Shown piece by piece: positions 53,257-63,841 of a stretch of 64,000 bases of DNA. The translations under genes were made by a program, and so were the position numbers. This DNA comes from Caloramator proteoclasticus DSM 10124 (lineage in GTDB: Bacteria > Bacillota > Clostridia > Clostridiales > Caloramatoraceae), in assembly GCF_900129265.1 (NCBI RefSeq), contig NZ_FQVG01000005.1:17796-81795 (forward strand). The letters run 5' to 3'. Under the pieces are notes generated by a model. That model was not told the origin of the DNA, ran no database searches, and worked only from the letters and a program-made list of their open reading frames with translations. Positions within the stretch are counted from its first letter, which is position 1. Every line of letters starts with the position of its first letter.

Positions 53257-54276
53257 ATGGAAAATAAGGTTGTTACTATAAAGGATGTTGCAAAAAAAGC
53301 TGGTGTTTCTGTAAGCACTGTTTCAAGGGCCTTTAATAATTACAGTGATATAAACCCAGAAACAAGGGAGCTTATCTTAAAGGTTGCTGATGAGTTAGGT
53401 TATAGGCCTAATATTATTGCAAGAAGTTTAAGCTCTAATAAGAACTTTAGACTTGGTATGTTGGTAGAGGACTATGACTTAGTTGGAATGTTAAATCCTC
53501 TTGTTTTTGAGATATTAATGAGTTTTAAAAACACAGCCACAAAATTAGGTTATGAAACAGTGCTTTTATCCACAACATCCGATATACAAAAAAATGAAAA
53601 GCTTTCAAAATTGTTTTCGGATAAACAGTTAGATGGAATGTTTATTATGGGACTTAAAATGACGGATGAATATTATAGAGAACTTTCAAAGATAGATAGT
53701 TCCTGTGTACTTTATGATATAAATATAAACAATCCTAATGTAGGATGTGTTGGTGTAGATAATACAAGAGGAGCATTTTTGGCAGTTGAGTATTTACTTA
53801 AAAATGGACATAAAAAGATAGGTTTTATAAATGGACATAAGGATGCCTATGTAAGCTATGAAAGACTTGATGGATATTACCTTGCCCATAATAGATATGC
53901 AGTAAATGTAGATAATACTCTAATTGAATATGCAGATTTTACAGATAAGGGTGCAGAGGAAGCGGTAGAAAAATTAATAAACAGGCATAGGGATTTAACA
54001 GCAATATTCTGTGCAAGCGATATTATGGCAATAGGTGCTCTAAATAGGCTAAATGATTTAGGCTATACAGTTCCAGATGATATTTCTCTAATAGGTTTTG
54101 ATGGAATATATCTATCCCAATGTGTTTCACCTAAACTTACAACGATAAAGCAGGACACACTGAAAATAGGTGAAGCAGCTGCAAATTTACTATTCAATTT
54201 AATTCAAGGACAGCGTATAGGACGAGTTGTTATAGAACCTGAACTTGTGGAGAGGGAATCAGTTAAAACAGTTTAA
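53257..54276 (+). CDS. LacI-family transcriptional repressor
   Basis: The 339-aa protein has an N-terminal HTH (TIKDVAKKAGVSVSTVSRAF) with hinge helix RSLSSNK and a periplasmic-binding-like sensor domain (GFINGHKDAYVSYERLDGY, CASDIMAIGALNRL, LIGFDG). It lies between the phosphorylase and the importer, and probably binds the ACGTTTT palindromes upstream of both directions. Confidence 0.92.
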   Translation: MENKVVTIKDVAKKAGVSVSTVSRAFNNYSDINPETRELILKVADELGYRPNIIARSLSSNKNFRLGMLVEDYDLVGMLNPLVFEILMSFKNTATKLGYETVLLSTTSDIQKNEKLSKLFSDKQLDGMFIMGLKMTDEYYRELSKIDSSCVLYDININNPNVGCVGVDNTRGAFLAVEYLLKNGHKKIGFINGHKDAYVSYERLDGYYLAHNRYAVNVDNTLIEYADFTDKGAEEAVEKLINRHRDLTAIFCASDIMAIGALNRLNDLGYTVPDDISLIGFDGIYLSQCVSPKLTTIKQDTLKIGEAAANLLFNLIQGQRIGRVVIEPELVERESVKTV

Positions 54277-54326
54277 TACTGCATTTGCAGTAAAAATAAT
54301 TAATAAAACATAGAGGGGGAAAATAT

Positions 54327-55553
54327 ATGAAATTCAAACGCTTTGTAGCGACAGCTACTGCACTTTTAATTACTACTTCATTATTCGTAGGCTGTGGTAA
54401 AAAGGAAGGACAAACTACAGAACAGCCAAAGGAAGAAAAAGTTACAATTACACTTGGCTGCTGGGGTTCATCACCTGCAGAAACTCAGCTTCTTGATGAC
54501 CAAATTAAAAAGTTTGAGGAAACACATCCAAACATCAAGATTGAAAAGCAGGTTATAACTGGAGATTACAATCAAGCATTGCAAGCAAAAATTGCATCAA
54601 AAACTGAACCAGATGTTTACTATCTTGATGTATTCCAGGCACCAGCTTACATATCAAAGGGAGTTGTAGAACCACTTGATAGCTACCTTGATATGGAGGA
54701 TGTTAAGGATTTTGAAGAATTCCTAATTGAAGGTTTCAAGAAGGATGGAAAGATTTACGGTCTTCCAAAGGACTTTAACTCACTTGCAATCTTCTACAAT
54801 AAAGATATGTTTGAAAAGGCGGGCGTTAAGGAACCAACTACTTGGGCAGAACTTGAAGAAGCTGCAAAGAAGCTAACTAAAGATGGAGTATATGGAATGT
54901 CTTTAAGTGCTGATGCAGCAAGATTTATACCATTTATGCTTCAAGCAGGTGGAAAGATAAATGAAGGAGATGCAGTTGCATTTAATACTCAAGAGGCTGC
55001 AAAGGGATTAGACTTTTACTTCTCATTAATAAAGAAGGGCTATGCAAAGCAACCAAAGGATCTTGGTGAAGGATGGAATGGAGATGCTCTTGCACATAAG
55101 AAGGTTGCTATGGCTATAGAAGGTGGATGGATGATTCCATTTATGAAGGATGCAGGTCCAGATGTTAAGTATGGTATAACTAAACTTCCAAAGGGAGATA
55201 AGGAAGGAAACCTTGCCTTTACTGTTGCTTATGCAATGAGTGTTAATTCAAAGCACAAGAAGGAAGCTGCAGAAGTTATAAAGTTCTTAACAGGAAAAGA
55301 AGCACTAAAGATGGTTGCAGAAAGTGGTCTTGCAATTCCATCAAGAAAGTCAATGGAACAACTATATACAGAAAAATATCCAGAAAGAACATCACTTGTT
55401 GAAGGAACAAAGGGTGCACAAGTATTCCAATTTGGTGCTAATACAACTAAGATTATGGATGCTTTAAATAAGGCTGGTGAAAAGCTATTATTTAACAAAG
55501 TAAATGATGGCAAGGCTGCATTAGATGAAGCTGCCAAGGAAGTAGGACAATAA
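54327..55553 (+). CDS. Sugar ABC transporter substrate-binding lipoprotein
   Basis: The 408-aa protein has a signal peptide with lipobox (LFVGC) and the family 1 solute-binding fold: ITLGCWGSSPAETQLLDDQI, YYLDVFQAPAYISKGVVEPL, GLPKDFNSLAIFYNKDMFEK. Its ligand is probably the disaccharide split by the GH65 enzyme. Confidence 0.93.
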   Translation: MKFKRFVATATALLITTSLFVGCGKKEGQTTEQPKEEKVTITLGCWGSSPAETQLLDDQIKKFEETHPNIKIEKQVITGDYNQALQAKIASKTEPDVYYLDVFQAPAYISKGVVEPLDSYLDMEDVKDFEEFLIEGFKKDGKIYGLPKDFNSLAIFYNKDMFEKAGVKEPTTWAELEEAAKKLTKDGVYGMSLSADAARFIPFMLQAGGKINEGDAVAFNTQEAAKGLDFYFSLIKKGYAKQPKDLGEGWNGDALAHKKVAMAIEGGWMIPFMKDAGPDVKYGITKLPKGDKEGNLAFTVAYAMSVNSKHKKEAAEVIKFLTGKEALKMVAESGLAIPSRKSMEQLYTEKYPERTSLVEGTKGAQVFQFGANTTKIMDALNKAGEKLLFNKVNDGKAALDEAAKEVGQ

Positions 55554-55557
55554 TATT

Positions 55558-55586
55558 AAGGAAGCACCTTGAGTGCTTCCTTTTTT
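55558..55586 (+). terminator. Intra-operon terminator after the binding-protein gene
   Basis: AAGGAAGCAC-CTTGA-GTGCTTCCTT followed by T6. Partial read-through would give more binding protein than permease. Confidence 0.8.
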
Positions 55587-55600
55587 AAAGGAGGTAGTTT

Positions 55601-56518
55601 ATGAGCTCAAAAAGAGGCACCTTAACAAGAATTAAAACGAGGGAAAAAATAGATGGTTGGCTCTTTGTTCTACCATTTGTTATAAGTACATTGGTTTTCT
55701 TTGCAGGCCCCTTAGTGGTTGCATTTATTTTAAGTTTTAAGGAGTATTCCTTTCTTGATCAAAATACTATATGGCAGGCAAAATGGGTTGGATTTGATAA
55801 CTATTTAAATGCTCTTAAGGATCCAGTTTTTAAGAAGGCTCTTTTAAATACCACTTTATATTCTTTAGGTGTTGTTCCTATTCAGCTTATTATAGCACTT
55901 ATTTTAGCCTTAATTGTTGATTCAGATATAAAGGGAAAAACCTTCTTTAGAGTGGCTTATTATATACCTACAGTAACATCTACTGTTGCTGTTTCTGTTA
56001 TGTTTATGTTTATTTTTAAAACAGATGGACTATTAAATAAATTTTTAAAGTTATTTGGAATTCCACCATATAACTGGTTTGGTGATGTTAGATTGGCACT
56101 TCCATCTATAATGGGAATGGCCATCTGGTCTTCTGTTGGTCTTTATATGATTATATTCCTTGCAGGGCTTCAGGATATACCACATTCCTTATATGAGGCT
56201 GCCTGGATAGATGGTGCAAATAAATGGCAACAGTTTTGGTATGTAACTTTACCGCTTTTAAGACCTACTTTTTTCTTTAATTTAGTAGTTTCACTTATTG
56301 GTACCTTCCAAGTGTTTGACCAAGCCTATGTTGTATCAGGAGGTAATGGAGGGCCACTAAATGCAACAATGACTGTTGTTTTATATCTATATAGAACAGG
56401 ATTTAGAGATTTTAAGATGGGATATGCCTGTGCAATAGCATTTATATTATTTGCAATAATATTTGCACTAACGCTTGTTCAAAAGAAGTTATTTGGAGAA
56501 GAGACTCAATATCAATAG
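55601..56518 (+). CDS. Sugar ABC transporter permease (MalF-like)
   Basis: The 305-aa protein has six helices and the ABC permease EAA motif LYEAAWIDGANKWQQFWYVT. N-terminal part is cytoplasmic, then GWLFVLPFVISTLVFF. It pairs with the next gene. The ATPase is not in the cluster and must be shared (MsmK-like). Confidence 0.92.
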   Translation: MSSKRGTLTRIKTREKIDGWLFVLPFVISTLVFFAGPLVVAFILSFKEYSFLDQNTIWQAKWVGFDNYLNALKDPVFKKALLNTTLYSLGVVPIQLIIALILALIVDSDIKGKTFFRVAYYIPTVTSTVAVSVMFMFIFKTDGLLNKFLKLFGIPPYNWFGDVRLALPSIMGMAIWSSVGLYMIIFLAGLQDIPHSLYEAAWIDGANKWQQFWYVTLPLLRPTFFFNLVVSLIGTFQVFDQAYVVSGGNGGPLNATMTVVLYLYRTGFRDFKMGYACAIAFILFAIIFALTLVQKKLFGEETQYQ

Positions 56519-56527
56519 GGTGGTGAA

Positions 56528-57346
56528 ATGATGGGCAAGAGGATTTTAAGAGTCCTATTTTATTTATTGGTAATAGGTTATGCAGTAGTTTCTATAGGTC
56601 CATTTTTATGGAGTATTTTAACTTCATTAAAGCCTACAAGTGAAATTAATAATTTAGCAATTGACTTTAGTAAACTTAGCTTTAAAAATTATGTATTCTT
56701 ATGGAAAAAGTTTCCGTTTGCACGATGGATGTTAAACAGCATATTTGTAGCTCTTGTTGTAACCTTTGGGAACCTACTTTTTAACTCAATGGCAGGTTAT
56801 GCACTTGCAAGAATAGATTTTCCAGGTAAAAAAGCTCTTTTTCTTGCGATACTTGCCTTTATGATGGTTCCTGGACAAGTTGTTATGGTACCAACATTTA
56901 TTCTTTTAACTAAGCTTGGATGGGTAAACACTTATAAGGGACTAACTATACCATTTTTAACAAGCCTGTTTGGAATATTTTTAATGAGGCAGTTCTTTTT
57001 ATCAATACCAAAATCCCTTGAGGAGTCTGCTATGATTGATGGCTTGAGTAGATTTGGTATATTCTTTAGAATAGTTCTTCCCCTTGCAAGACCAGCACTT
57101 ACAACGCAGTTTATTTTGATGTTTACAGGTAATTGGAATAGTTTTCTATGGCCAAGTTTACTTGCCACAAGCGATAGTAAATATACATTACCTGTTGGGC
57201 TTAATTCCTTCTATGGACAATATTTTCAATTCTGGGATCAGGTACTTGCTGGAGTTATGATTCTTTCAGTACCATCAATAATTATTTTCTTAATATTCCA
57301 AAAGAACTTTATAAAGGGAATTGCAACAACAGGAATGAAGGAATAA
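56528..57346 (+). CDS. Sugar ABC transporter permease (MalG-like)
   Basis: The 272-aa protein has six helices with the EAA motif LEESAMIDGLSRFGIFFRIV and the C-terminal GIATTGMKE ending typical of MalG-type permeases. Confidence 0.92.
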   Translation: MMGKRILRVLFYLLVIGYAVVSIGPFLWSILTSLKPTSEINNLAIDFSKLSFKNYVFLWKKFPFARWMLNSIFVALVVTFGNLLFNSMAGYALARIDFPGKKALFLAILAFMMVPGQVVMVPTFILLTKLGWVNTYKGLTIPFLTSLFGIFLMRQFFLSIPKSLEESAMIDGLSRFGIFFRIVLPLARPALTTQFILMFTGNWNSFLWPSLLATSDSKYTLPVGLNSFYGQYFQFWDQVLAGVMILSVPSIIIFLIFQKNFIKGIATTGMKE

Positions 57347-57389
57347 CAAAAGCATATTATAATAATATATTAATATTTAGGAGGTCAGA

Positions 57390-58340
57390 ATGTCTAATTT
57401 CAGAATAAGCTTTGAGACAGGAGAACAAGTAATATTTTCGGCAAAGAGGGCAGATAGACCAAAGGATTTTTTAGATAAGAATACCACAGATTATGTAGAA
57501 TACAAAAAGGAATGCCCCTTCTGTGTAGGAAATGAAGAGAGTACTCCTCCTACAATATATAAGATTGGTGACCCTTGGATTATGAGGGTTGTTGAAAACA
57601 AATATCCAGCAGTAACAATGCAAAATGAACAAGATGTAAAGGGAATTCACTATGTAGTAGTTGAGAGTAATAAACACAATTGTAGTATTGATAACTTTAA
57701 CTTAGAAGATTTAGAGAGGCTTATAAAACTATATATAAGGGTTTCAGCTGATATTTATAAAAATCCCGATATTCAATATGTACAAATATTTAAAAACTAT
57801 AAAAGAGAAGCAGGGGCTTCCCTTGAGCATCCACACTCGCAGATAATAGGCGTTAGCTTTATTCCAAATAATATTTTAAAGGAACTTGATGTATCAAGGG
57901 ATTATTACTATGGAAAGGAAAGCTGTATATATTGTGACGAAATAGAAAAGGAAGTAAATTTAAATAAGAGGATAGTTATTGAGAATGAGTATTTTGTTGT
58001 ATTGTGTCCCTATGCATCACTTTATCAATACCAAACACAAATACTGCCTAAAAGGCACCTAAGTTCTTTATTTAGTTTGACGGAAGATGAAATTAGAGGT
58101 TTGGCATATACTATAAAGGATTTATTTGAACGATACAATAGAAATTTAGGTGATATAGCATATAATATGTATTTTCACTGTATTAATAGGGAAGTTAAGG
58201 AGTATCACCTTCATATAGATATTTGTCCAAGAACTAATATCCACGCTGGATTTGAAATATCAACAGGAGCTATAATAAATAGTGTGTATCCAGAAGATGC
58301 AGCAGAAGTTTTAAGGGATAAAGAAGTAAACAAAGGCTGA
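57390..58340 (+). CDS. galT: Galactose-1-phosphate uridylyltransferase-like protein
   Basis: The 316-aa protein is of the HIT-superfamily GalT type: zinc cysteines in CPFCVGNEE, the active-site histidine triad in SLEHPHSQIIG and a second set in YHLHIDICPR. It transfers UMP (or another nucleotidyl group) to a hexose 1-phosphate, so glucose 1-phosphate from the phosphorylase could feed it. GGAGGT before the ATG. Confidence 0.88.
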   Translation: MSNFRISFETGEQVIFSAKRADRPKDFLDKNTTDYVEYKKECPFCVGNEESTPPTIYKIGDPWIMRVVENKYPAVTMQNEQDVKGIHYVVVESNKHNCSIDNFNLEDLERLIKLYIRVSADIYKNPDIQYVQIFKNYKREAGASLEHPHSQIIGVSFIPNNILKELDVSRDYYYGKESCIYCDEIEKEVNLNKRIVIENEYFVVLCPYASLYQYQTQILPKRHLSSLFSLTEDEIRGLAYTIKDLFERYNRNLGDIAYNMYFHCINREVKEYHLHIDICPRTNIHAGFEISTGAIINSVYPEDAAEVLRDKEVNKG

Positions 58341-58367
58341 GATATGCCATTTGTTTACTTCTTTTAT
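58321..58367 (+). terminator. Intrinsic terminator of the sugar operon
   Basis: AAGAAGTAAACAAA pairs with TTTGTTTACTTCTTT, overlapping the end of galT. Confidence 0.85.
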
Positions 58368-58458
58368 ATATTTTTTTATATTTATTCTCGGAATTATTTT
58401 ATTTTTCTTAAAATTGTAGTAAAATAAATATAAAATATTACAAAAAGAGGGTGTGGCT

Positions 58459-59259
58459 ATGATTATTTATGCAGTTTCAGATTCAATAGGGGAAACAGCT
58501 GACCAAGTGGCAAGAGCTACAGCCAGTCAGTTTGATTATGATATAAAAATAAAGCGAGTACCCTATCTTACAACCTATGATGATGTAAAATCCTTTATAG
58601 AAACAATAGAGGATACAAAGGAGGTACTGATAATATCAACCATTGTTATGGCTGATATTAGAGACTTTTTAACAAGCTTAGCTGTTGAAAGGGGAATACA
58701 CATTGTAAACATTTTAGGACCTTGTATTGCAACTACAGCAAGAATAATAAACCAAATGCCTATATTTAAGCCTGGTGCTGTTAGAAAGCTTGATAATGAC
58801 TATTTTAGAAAGATTGAAGCTATGGAATTTGCAATAGCTTATGACGATAGTAAAGACGATAGAGGAATTAAGAATGCAGATGTTGTACTGCTTGGGCTTT
58901 CAAGAACTTCAAAAACTCCTCTTTGCGTATATCTTGCAAACAAAGGTATTAAGGCAGCAAACGTTCCCTTAGTACCAGAAGTACAGTTACCAAATGAACT
59001 ATTTGAGATAGATAGGAATAAAATAATTGGGCTTACAATAGACCCTATGGAGTTAATTGAAATAAGAAAGAACAGAATACATAGATTAGGTGGAAGTTTA
59101 AGTCAAATAGAATATGCAACAGTAGAGAGAATATTGCTGGAATATGAATATGCAGAGAAGGTTATGAAAAGACTAAGATGTAATGTAATAGATGTAACTA
59201 AAAAAGCAATAGAGGATACTGCTGCAATAATAATGGAGCATATTGGTTGGCAAGAATAA
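58459..59259 (+). CDS. Pyruvate,phosphate dikinase regulatory protein (bifunctional kinase/pyrophosphorylase)
   Basis: The 266-aa DUF299 protein starts YAVSDSIGETADQVARAT and has the P-loop-like GLSRTSKTPLCVYLANKG and DPMELIEIRKNRI. It inactivates PPDK by ADP-dependent threonine phosphorylation and reverses it with phosphate. ATG at 58459 lies 8 nt after AGAGGG. No ppdK is in the window. Confidence 0.93.
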   Translation: MIIYAVSDSIGETADQVARATASQFDYDIKIKRVPYLTTYDDVKSFIETIEDTKEVLIISTIVMADIRDFLTSLAVERGIHIVNILGPCIATTARIINQMPIFKPGAVRKLDNDYFRKIEAMEFAIAYDDSKDDRGIKNADVVLLGLSRTSKTPLCVYLANKGIKAANVPLVPEVQLPNELFEIDRNKIIGLTIDPMELIEIRKNRIHRLGGSLSQIEYATVERILLEYEYAEKVMKRLRCNVIDVTKKAIEDTAAIIMEHIGWQE

Positions 59260-59386
59260 AAATGATGTAGAATAATAAAATAAATATGTAGAATGATGTA
59301 GCATATTGCGAAAAATAATATAGCAATATGCTATTAATTATGTTATAATATATATGCTAAAATTTAAACAATAAGGAGATGATTAA

Positions 59387-59944
59387 ATGAAGGTTCTTGC
59401 TATTTCTTGTAGTCCAAGGGTTGGTGGTAACTGCGATAAAATAATAGACACAATATTAAATGGTATACTAAATGGTAAAAGTGATGTAGTGGTTGACAAG
59501 TATAAATTATCAACAATGAACATAAACGGTTGTAAGGCCTGTTATTCCTGTAAGAAGGGAAACGGATGTATACAAAAGGACGATATGCAACTTTTGTATG
59601 GAAAACTAAATGAAGCAGACCTTATAATTTTTGCTTCACCTATATATATGGGCCATATAACAGGAACAGGCAAAAATTTTATGGATAGAATGTTTGCCTT
59701 TATGAAGGAACATTTTGAAGTAACACTTCCAAAGGGGAAAAAAGCAATTATTGTTTTAACTCAAGGACATAATGTGGAAAGTGCCTATAGAAGAGTTGCA
59801 GATGACCTGATAAATTTCTTCAATTCCTACGGAATAGAGACTGTATCTCAAATAATTGCAGCAGGAACTACACTTAAGGCAGAAAATATAAACAAAAATG
59901 TATTAGACCACGCCTATAGGGTAGGGGAGAAGTTAGTTATATAA
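59387..59944 (+). CDS. NADPH-dependent FMN reductase/flavodoxin-like protein
   Basis: The 185-aa protein has the FMN-binding SCSPRVGGNCDKI, a cysteine pair in CKACYSCKKGNGC and SPIYMGHITG. This is the iron-sulfur-flavoprotein-like quinone/flavin reductase family common in anaerobes. Single gene; AAGGAGATG before the start. Confidence 0.85.
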   Translation: MKVLAISCSPRVGGNCDKIIDTILNGILNGKSDVVVDKYKLSTMNINGCKACYSCKKGNGCIQKDDMQLLYGKLNEADLIIFASPIYMGHITGTGKNFMDRMFAFMKEHFEVTLPKGKKAIIVLTQGHNVESAYRRVADDLINFFNSYGIETVSQIIAAGTTLKAENINKNVLDHAYRVGEKLVI

Positions 59945-59970
59945 GGGAGTAGTTATACTACTCTCTTTCA
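59945..59970 (+). terminator. Intrinsic terminator
   Basis: GGGAGTAGT pairs with ACTACTCTC, followed by a T-rich stretch, at the end of the flavin reductase gene. Confidence 0.75.
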
Positions 59971-60062
59971 TTTTACCCAATGAATTTCATACAGGTTGTG
60001 GTTGCAAATTTAACAAAAATGTATTAAAATAAAAGTCAAAATTTAATAATGGAGGTAGAAAT

Positions 60063-61418
60063 ATGTCTAAAATAACAGTTGATTATTCAAGGGTTTTAGG
60101 CTTTATAGGTGAACATGAAATAAAATATCTTGAATCACAAATATTAGATGCACACGATAAGTTACATAACAAGACAGGAGCAGGAAACGACTTTTTAGGA
60201 TGGGTTACACTACCTGAAGATTATGATAAAGAAGAATTTGAAAGAATTATAAAGGCTGCTGAAAAGATAAAGTCAGATTCAGATGCACTTGTTGTTATAG
60301 GAATTGGTGGTTCATATCTTGGAGCAAGAGCTGCAATAGAAATGTTAAATCATACATTCTACAACGTACTTCCAAAGGATAAGAGAAAGACTCCTGAAAT
60401 ATACTTCGTAGGAAATAACATTAGCCCTGTTTATTTAAAGGATCTTTTAGAAGTATTAGAAGGAAAGGACATATCAGTTAATGTTATTTCAAAATCAGGT
60501 ACAACAACTGAACCTGCAATAGCATTTAGAATATTCAAGGAGTATATGGAACAAAAGTATGGAAGAGAAGGAGCAAAGGAAAGAATATATGCAACAACAG
60601 ATAAGGCAAGGGGAGCATTAAAGAAGCTTGCTGATGCTGAAGGATATGAGACTTTTGTTATTCCAGACGATGTAGGAGGAAGATATTCAGTATTAACAGC
60701 AGTAGGACTTCTTCCAATTGCAGTATCAGGTGTTGATATAAGAGAAATGATGAAGGGCGCAAGGGATGCAATGGATGAATGTGCAGTTCGTGATGTATTC
60801 AATAATCCAGCATACCTTTATGCAGCAGTGAGAAATGCTCTATATAGAAAGGGTAAGACAACTGAAATAATGGTAAACTATGAACCTTGTATGCATTACT
60901 TTGCAGAATGGTGGAAACAACTATTTGGAGAAAGTGAAGGAAAGGACAATAAGGGTATATTCCCAGCTTCAGTTGATTTCTCAACAGACCTACATTCACT
61001 TGGACAATATATACAAGAAGGTTTAAGAAACATATTTGAAACTGTACTTAACATAGAAAAGGTTAAAACAGATGTTGAAATAAAGGAAGATAAAGATAAT
61101 ATAGATGGATTAAACTTCCTTGTTGGAAAGACTATGGATTTTGTTAATAAGAAGGCCTTTGAAGGAACACTTCTTGCCCACTATGATGGAGGAGTTCCAA
61201 ATATAGTAATAAATATACCAGAAGTTACACCATACTATTTTGGAAAGCTTGTTTATATGTTTGAAAAGGCTTGTGGAGTTTCAGGTTATGTACTTGGAGT
61301 AAACCCATTTGACCAACCAGGAGTTGAAGCATATAAGAAGAATATGTTTGCACTTCTTGGAAAACCAGGATTTGAAGCTCAAAAAGAAGAGCTTGAGAGA
61401 AGATTAAACAATAGATAA
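60063..61418 (+). CDS. pgi: Glucose-6-phosphate isomerase
   Basis: The 451-aa enzyme interconverts glucose and fructose 6-phosphates. [47 protein letters not shown] and [18 protein letters not shown] are visible. It lies close to the phosphorylase cluster whose end product it takes into glycolysis. Confidence 0.96.
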   Translation: MSKITVDYSRVLGFIGEHEIKYLESQILDAHDKLHNKTGAGNDFLGWVTLPEDYDKEEFERIIKAAEKIKSDSDALVVIGIGGSYLGARAAIEMLNHTFYNVLPKDKRKTPEIYFVGNNISPVYLKDLLEVLEGKDISVNVISKSGTTTEPAIAFRIFKEYMEQKYGREGAKERIYATTDKARGALKKLADAEGYETFVIPDDVGGRYSVLTAVGLLPIAVSGVDIREMMKGARDAMDECAVRDVFNNPAYLYAAVRNALYRKGKTTEIMVNYEPCMHYFAEWWKQLFGESEGKDNKGIFPASVDFSTDLHSLGQYIQEGLRNIFETVLNIEKVKTDVEIKEDKDNIDGLNFLVGKTMDFVNKKAFEGTLLAHYDGGVPNIVINIPEVTPYYFGKLVYMFEKACGVSGYVLGVNPFDQPGVEAYKKNMFALLGKPGFEAQKEELERRLNNR

Positions 61419-61419
61419 T

Positions 61420-61456
61420 AAGAATCCAGTTTGGTTTAACCAAACTGGATTCTTTT
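61420..61456. terminator. Bidirectional terminator
   Basis: AGAATCCAGTTTGGTT pairs with AACCAAACTGGATTCT between pgi and the convergent chemoreceptor gene. Confidence 0.88.
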
Positions 61457-63581
61457 ATGCTTTAAATTTACTCATTTGTTCGTTTAATCTTTCGGATATA
61501 TAATTAAGTTCGTTAGATAGTTCTGCAACACTATTTATAATATGTTGCATCTCCTGTGATGATGCAGTAATTTGTTCAGATGAAGCAGATACTTCTTCAG
61601 CAATAGATGTTACAGACTCAACCCTTGATAGTATTAAATCCTTTGATTGAACTGTCTTATTTACCGCATTAAATGTTTGGTTTATATAAGGTGGAATATT
61701 TTCAATAGATTCAAGTATTTCATTAAATGAATTTACTGCATCCTGTGCCAATGCTATTTGTTCTTTTATTAAACTATCAACTTTATTTGAAGTATTAATT
61801 ACATTTCCTGTTTCATCTATTATATTATCAACTAATTTTTTAATCTCATTTGATGATTCCTTTGATTTTTCAGCAAGCTTTCTAACTTCTTCTGCAACAA
61901 CTGCAAAACCGCGTCCAACTTCTCCAGCACGAGCAGCCTCAATTGCAGCATTCAAGGAGAGCAGATTTGTCTGTTCAGATATATTATTGATTACATCTGT
62001 TATGTTAGAAATACTCTTTATTTTATCAGCAAGCTCGCTAAATCTTGAAATTACAAGTTTATAGGCAGTTAAAACTTCTTCAAAGTATCCTATTAGGTTT
62101 GATATTTTTTCCTTACCACCATTTGCCTTTTCTTCAGTTTCATTTGTTTTATTGCTTACATTAGTAAGATTTTTAATAATGTTGTTTAATTCATTTGTAA
62201 AGTCCTGAAGTTGTGTTACAATATCAGATAAATCAGCAGCCTGTTGCTGTGCCCCCTTTGATACATCCTCTATGGCAGTTGCAACTTCATCTGAAGCAAT
62301 AAGCATAGTATTTGATGAAGAATTTAATGTATTTGACACGGTAAATATTTTTTCTGATGTCTTCTTTATTTCTAAAATATAGCTCTGCATTGTGTCTAAT
62401 ACTGAATTAATATTTTGTGCAATATAACCAAATTCATCATTCCTGTGAATTGGTATATTTACAGTTAAATCTCCCTCTGAAACGTGCTTCATTGTTCCTG
62501 CTATTGCGTTAAGAGGTTTTGTTACTAATCTTGTTGCAAAATAAACAAGTATAGGAAGAACTATTAAAATAAGAAGTATAACTAATATTGTTGTATGTTT
62601 TATTGAATTACTAATAGTTAGAAGTTCACTATATGGCATAACAGAGGAGAACTTCCAACCTAAAAAATCATTTGTACTAAAGTAGCCAATATATTTTATT
62701 CCGTTATATTCAAATTCTATTTCTCCATTTTTATTGCTTAATATTTTGTTTCCATATTCAGTTGATGAAATGTTTTTATTCATTATTTCTTTTTTATCAG
62801 GGTGAACTATAGTAATTCCGTCCTTTTGCAATACAAACAAATATCCTTTTTTTCCAAGTTTAACCTCATCGATATATCGTGTTGAAATCTTTTGTAAATC
62901 AATAGAGAATATAAGTGCACCCGCAAAATCCCCATATAAACTTTTGATTGGTGCAGAAATAATAACAGATGGTTTTGTAAAATTATTATCTGCTATTGCA
63001 GAAGAAATAATTGGTTTAGATTGATGTTTTACATTTTTAAAAAAGTCATAATTTGACAAATCAGCATCTTTTAGGGATTTTAACCCTGTTGTTGTATTAG
63101 GTTGTGCAATTACTTTTCCATCTTTATTTGTTATTAAAACAGTATTTAATTCTCCAAGGTTGTTTAAATATGATGAAACTGTATTATTTAAATAGTTTTG
63201 CATATCATCATTTGGTTCAACTTGTAGGCTATATGTATAATTTTTAATTATATCATTGGTTGTTAGTATATAGGCGATATTCATATACTGATTAATAGTC
63301 TTTGATATATTATTTGATGTATAAGCCTGTGTATTTTCAAGGTTTTTAAATGCATCATTTTTTGTTATATCAATTGACCTTTTATTTAGCATAGCACCTA
63401 CTACAAGCATAGGTAGGATTGATATTAAACATAATATGAGTATAAGTTTTAATCTAAAGCTGTGTTTCATCTTATTCTTTGAATCTGTTTCTTTTAAACG
63501 TTTAAGCGATAATAAATTAAAAACATTCTTAAAATTAATAGACTTAAATTTAGGTTTTTTTATCCTCTTTTGTAGTTTCAT
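61455..63581 (-). CDS. Methyl-accepting chemotaxis protein with Cache sensor
   Basis: The 708-aa receptor has a basic cytoplasmic N-terminus (about 1-42), a helix (LKLILILCLISILPMLVVG), an extracellular double-Cache-like domain (about 70-325), a second helix (TILVILLILIVLPILVYF), a HAMP domain (LVTKPLNAIAGTMKHVSEG) and the signalling domain with the hairpin NLLSLNAAIEAARAGEVGRG. The ligand is unknown. An AAACGTTT palindrome at 63655-63662 upstream resembles the sugar-operon operators. Confidence 0.92.
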   Translation of the reverse strand: MKLQKRIKKPKFKSINFKNVFNLLSLKRLKETDSKNKMKHSFRLKLILILCLISILPMLVVGAMLNKRSIDITKNDAFKNLENTQAYTSNNISKTINQYMNIAYILTTNDIIKNYTYSLQVEPNDDMQNYLNNTVSSYLNNLGELNTVLITNKDGKVIAQPNTTTGLKSLKDADLSNYDFFKNVKHQSKPIISSAIADNNFTKPSVIISAPIKSLYGDFAGALIFSIDLQKISTRYIDEVKLGKKGYLFVLQKDGITIVHPDKKEIMNKNISSTEYGNKILSNKNGEIEFEYNGIKYIGYFSTNDFLGWKFSSVMPYSELLTISNSIKHTTILVILLILIVLPILVYFATRLVTKPLNAIAGTMKHVSEGDLTVNIPIHRNDEFGYIAQNINSVLDTMQSYILEIKKTSEKIFTVSNTLNSSSNTMLIASDEVATAIEDVSKGAQQQAADLSDIVTQLQDFTNELNNIIKNLTNVSNKTNETEEKANGGKEKISNLIGYFEEVLTAYKLVISRFSELADKIKSISNITDVINNISEQTNLLSLNAAIEAARAGEVGRGFAVVAEEVRKLAEKSKESSNEIKKLVDNIIDETGNVINTSNKVDSLIKEQIALAQDAVNSFNEILESIENIPPYINQTFNAVNKTVQSKDLILSRVESVTSIAEEVSASSEQITASSQEMQHIINSVAELSNELNYISERLNEQMSKFKA

Positions 63582-63841
63582 AGAATTTCCCCCCTGCGAT
63601 GTTCAAAAAAGTAATGTTTCTAAATTAATTATATTAAAATTTTGATTAATGTGCAAACGTTTTAATGAAGAAACAGAGATTTCGCATCTAATTTCCAGTA
63701 AAGCTTTTTTCTTTATAGGAAATTAGATTTTTTCTATTTTATTGAAATTTTGGAAGGGAAAAAGGCCGTAGGCCATGTATATAGATACACCTTCCCCCTC
63801 CCCATCATAATGAAAAGCTGTATTTCCAATTTTATTATCGA
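63582..63841. other. Intergenic region before the right edge
   Basis: It holds the chemoreceptor ribosome site, an AAACGTTT palindrome (63655-63662) and an 11-bp hairpin ATCTAATTTCC (63686-63696) with GGAAATTAGAT (63718-63728) followed by T6, and a GGCC-GTA-GGCC inverted repeat near 63763. The hairpins may be the end of a mobile element. No ORF seen. Confidence 0.45.
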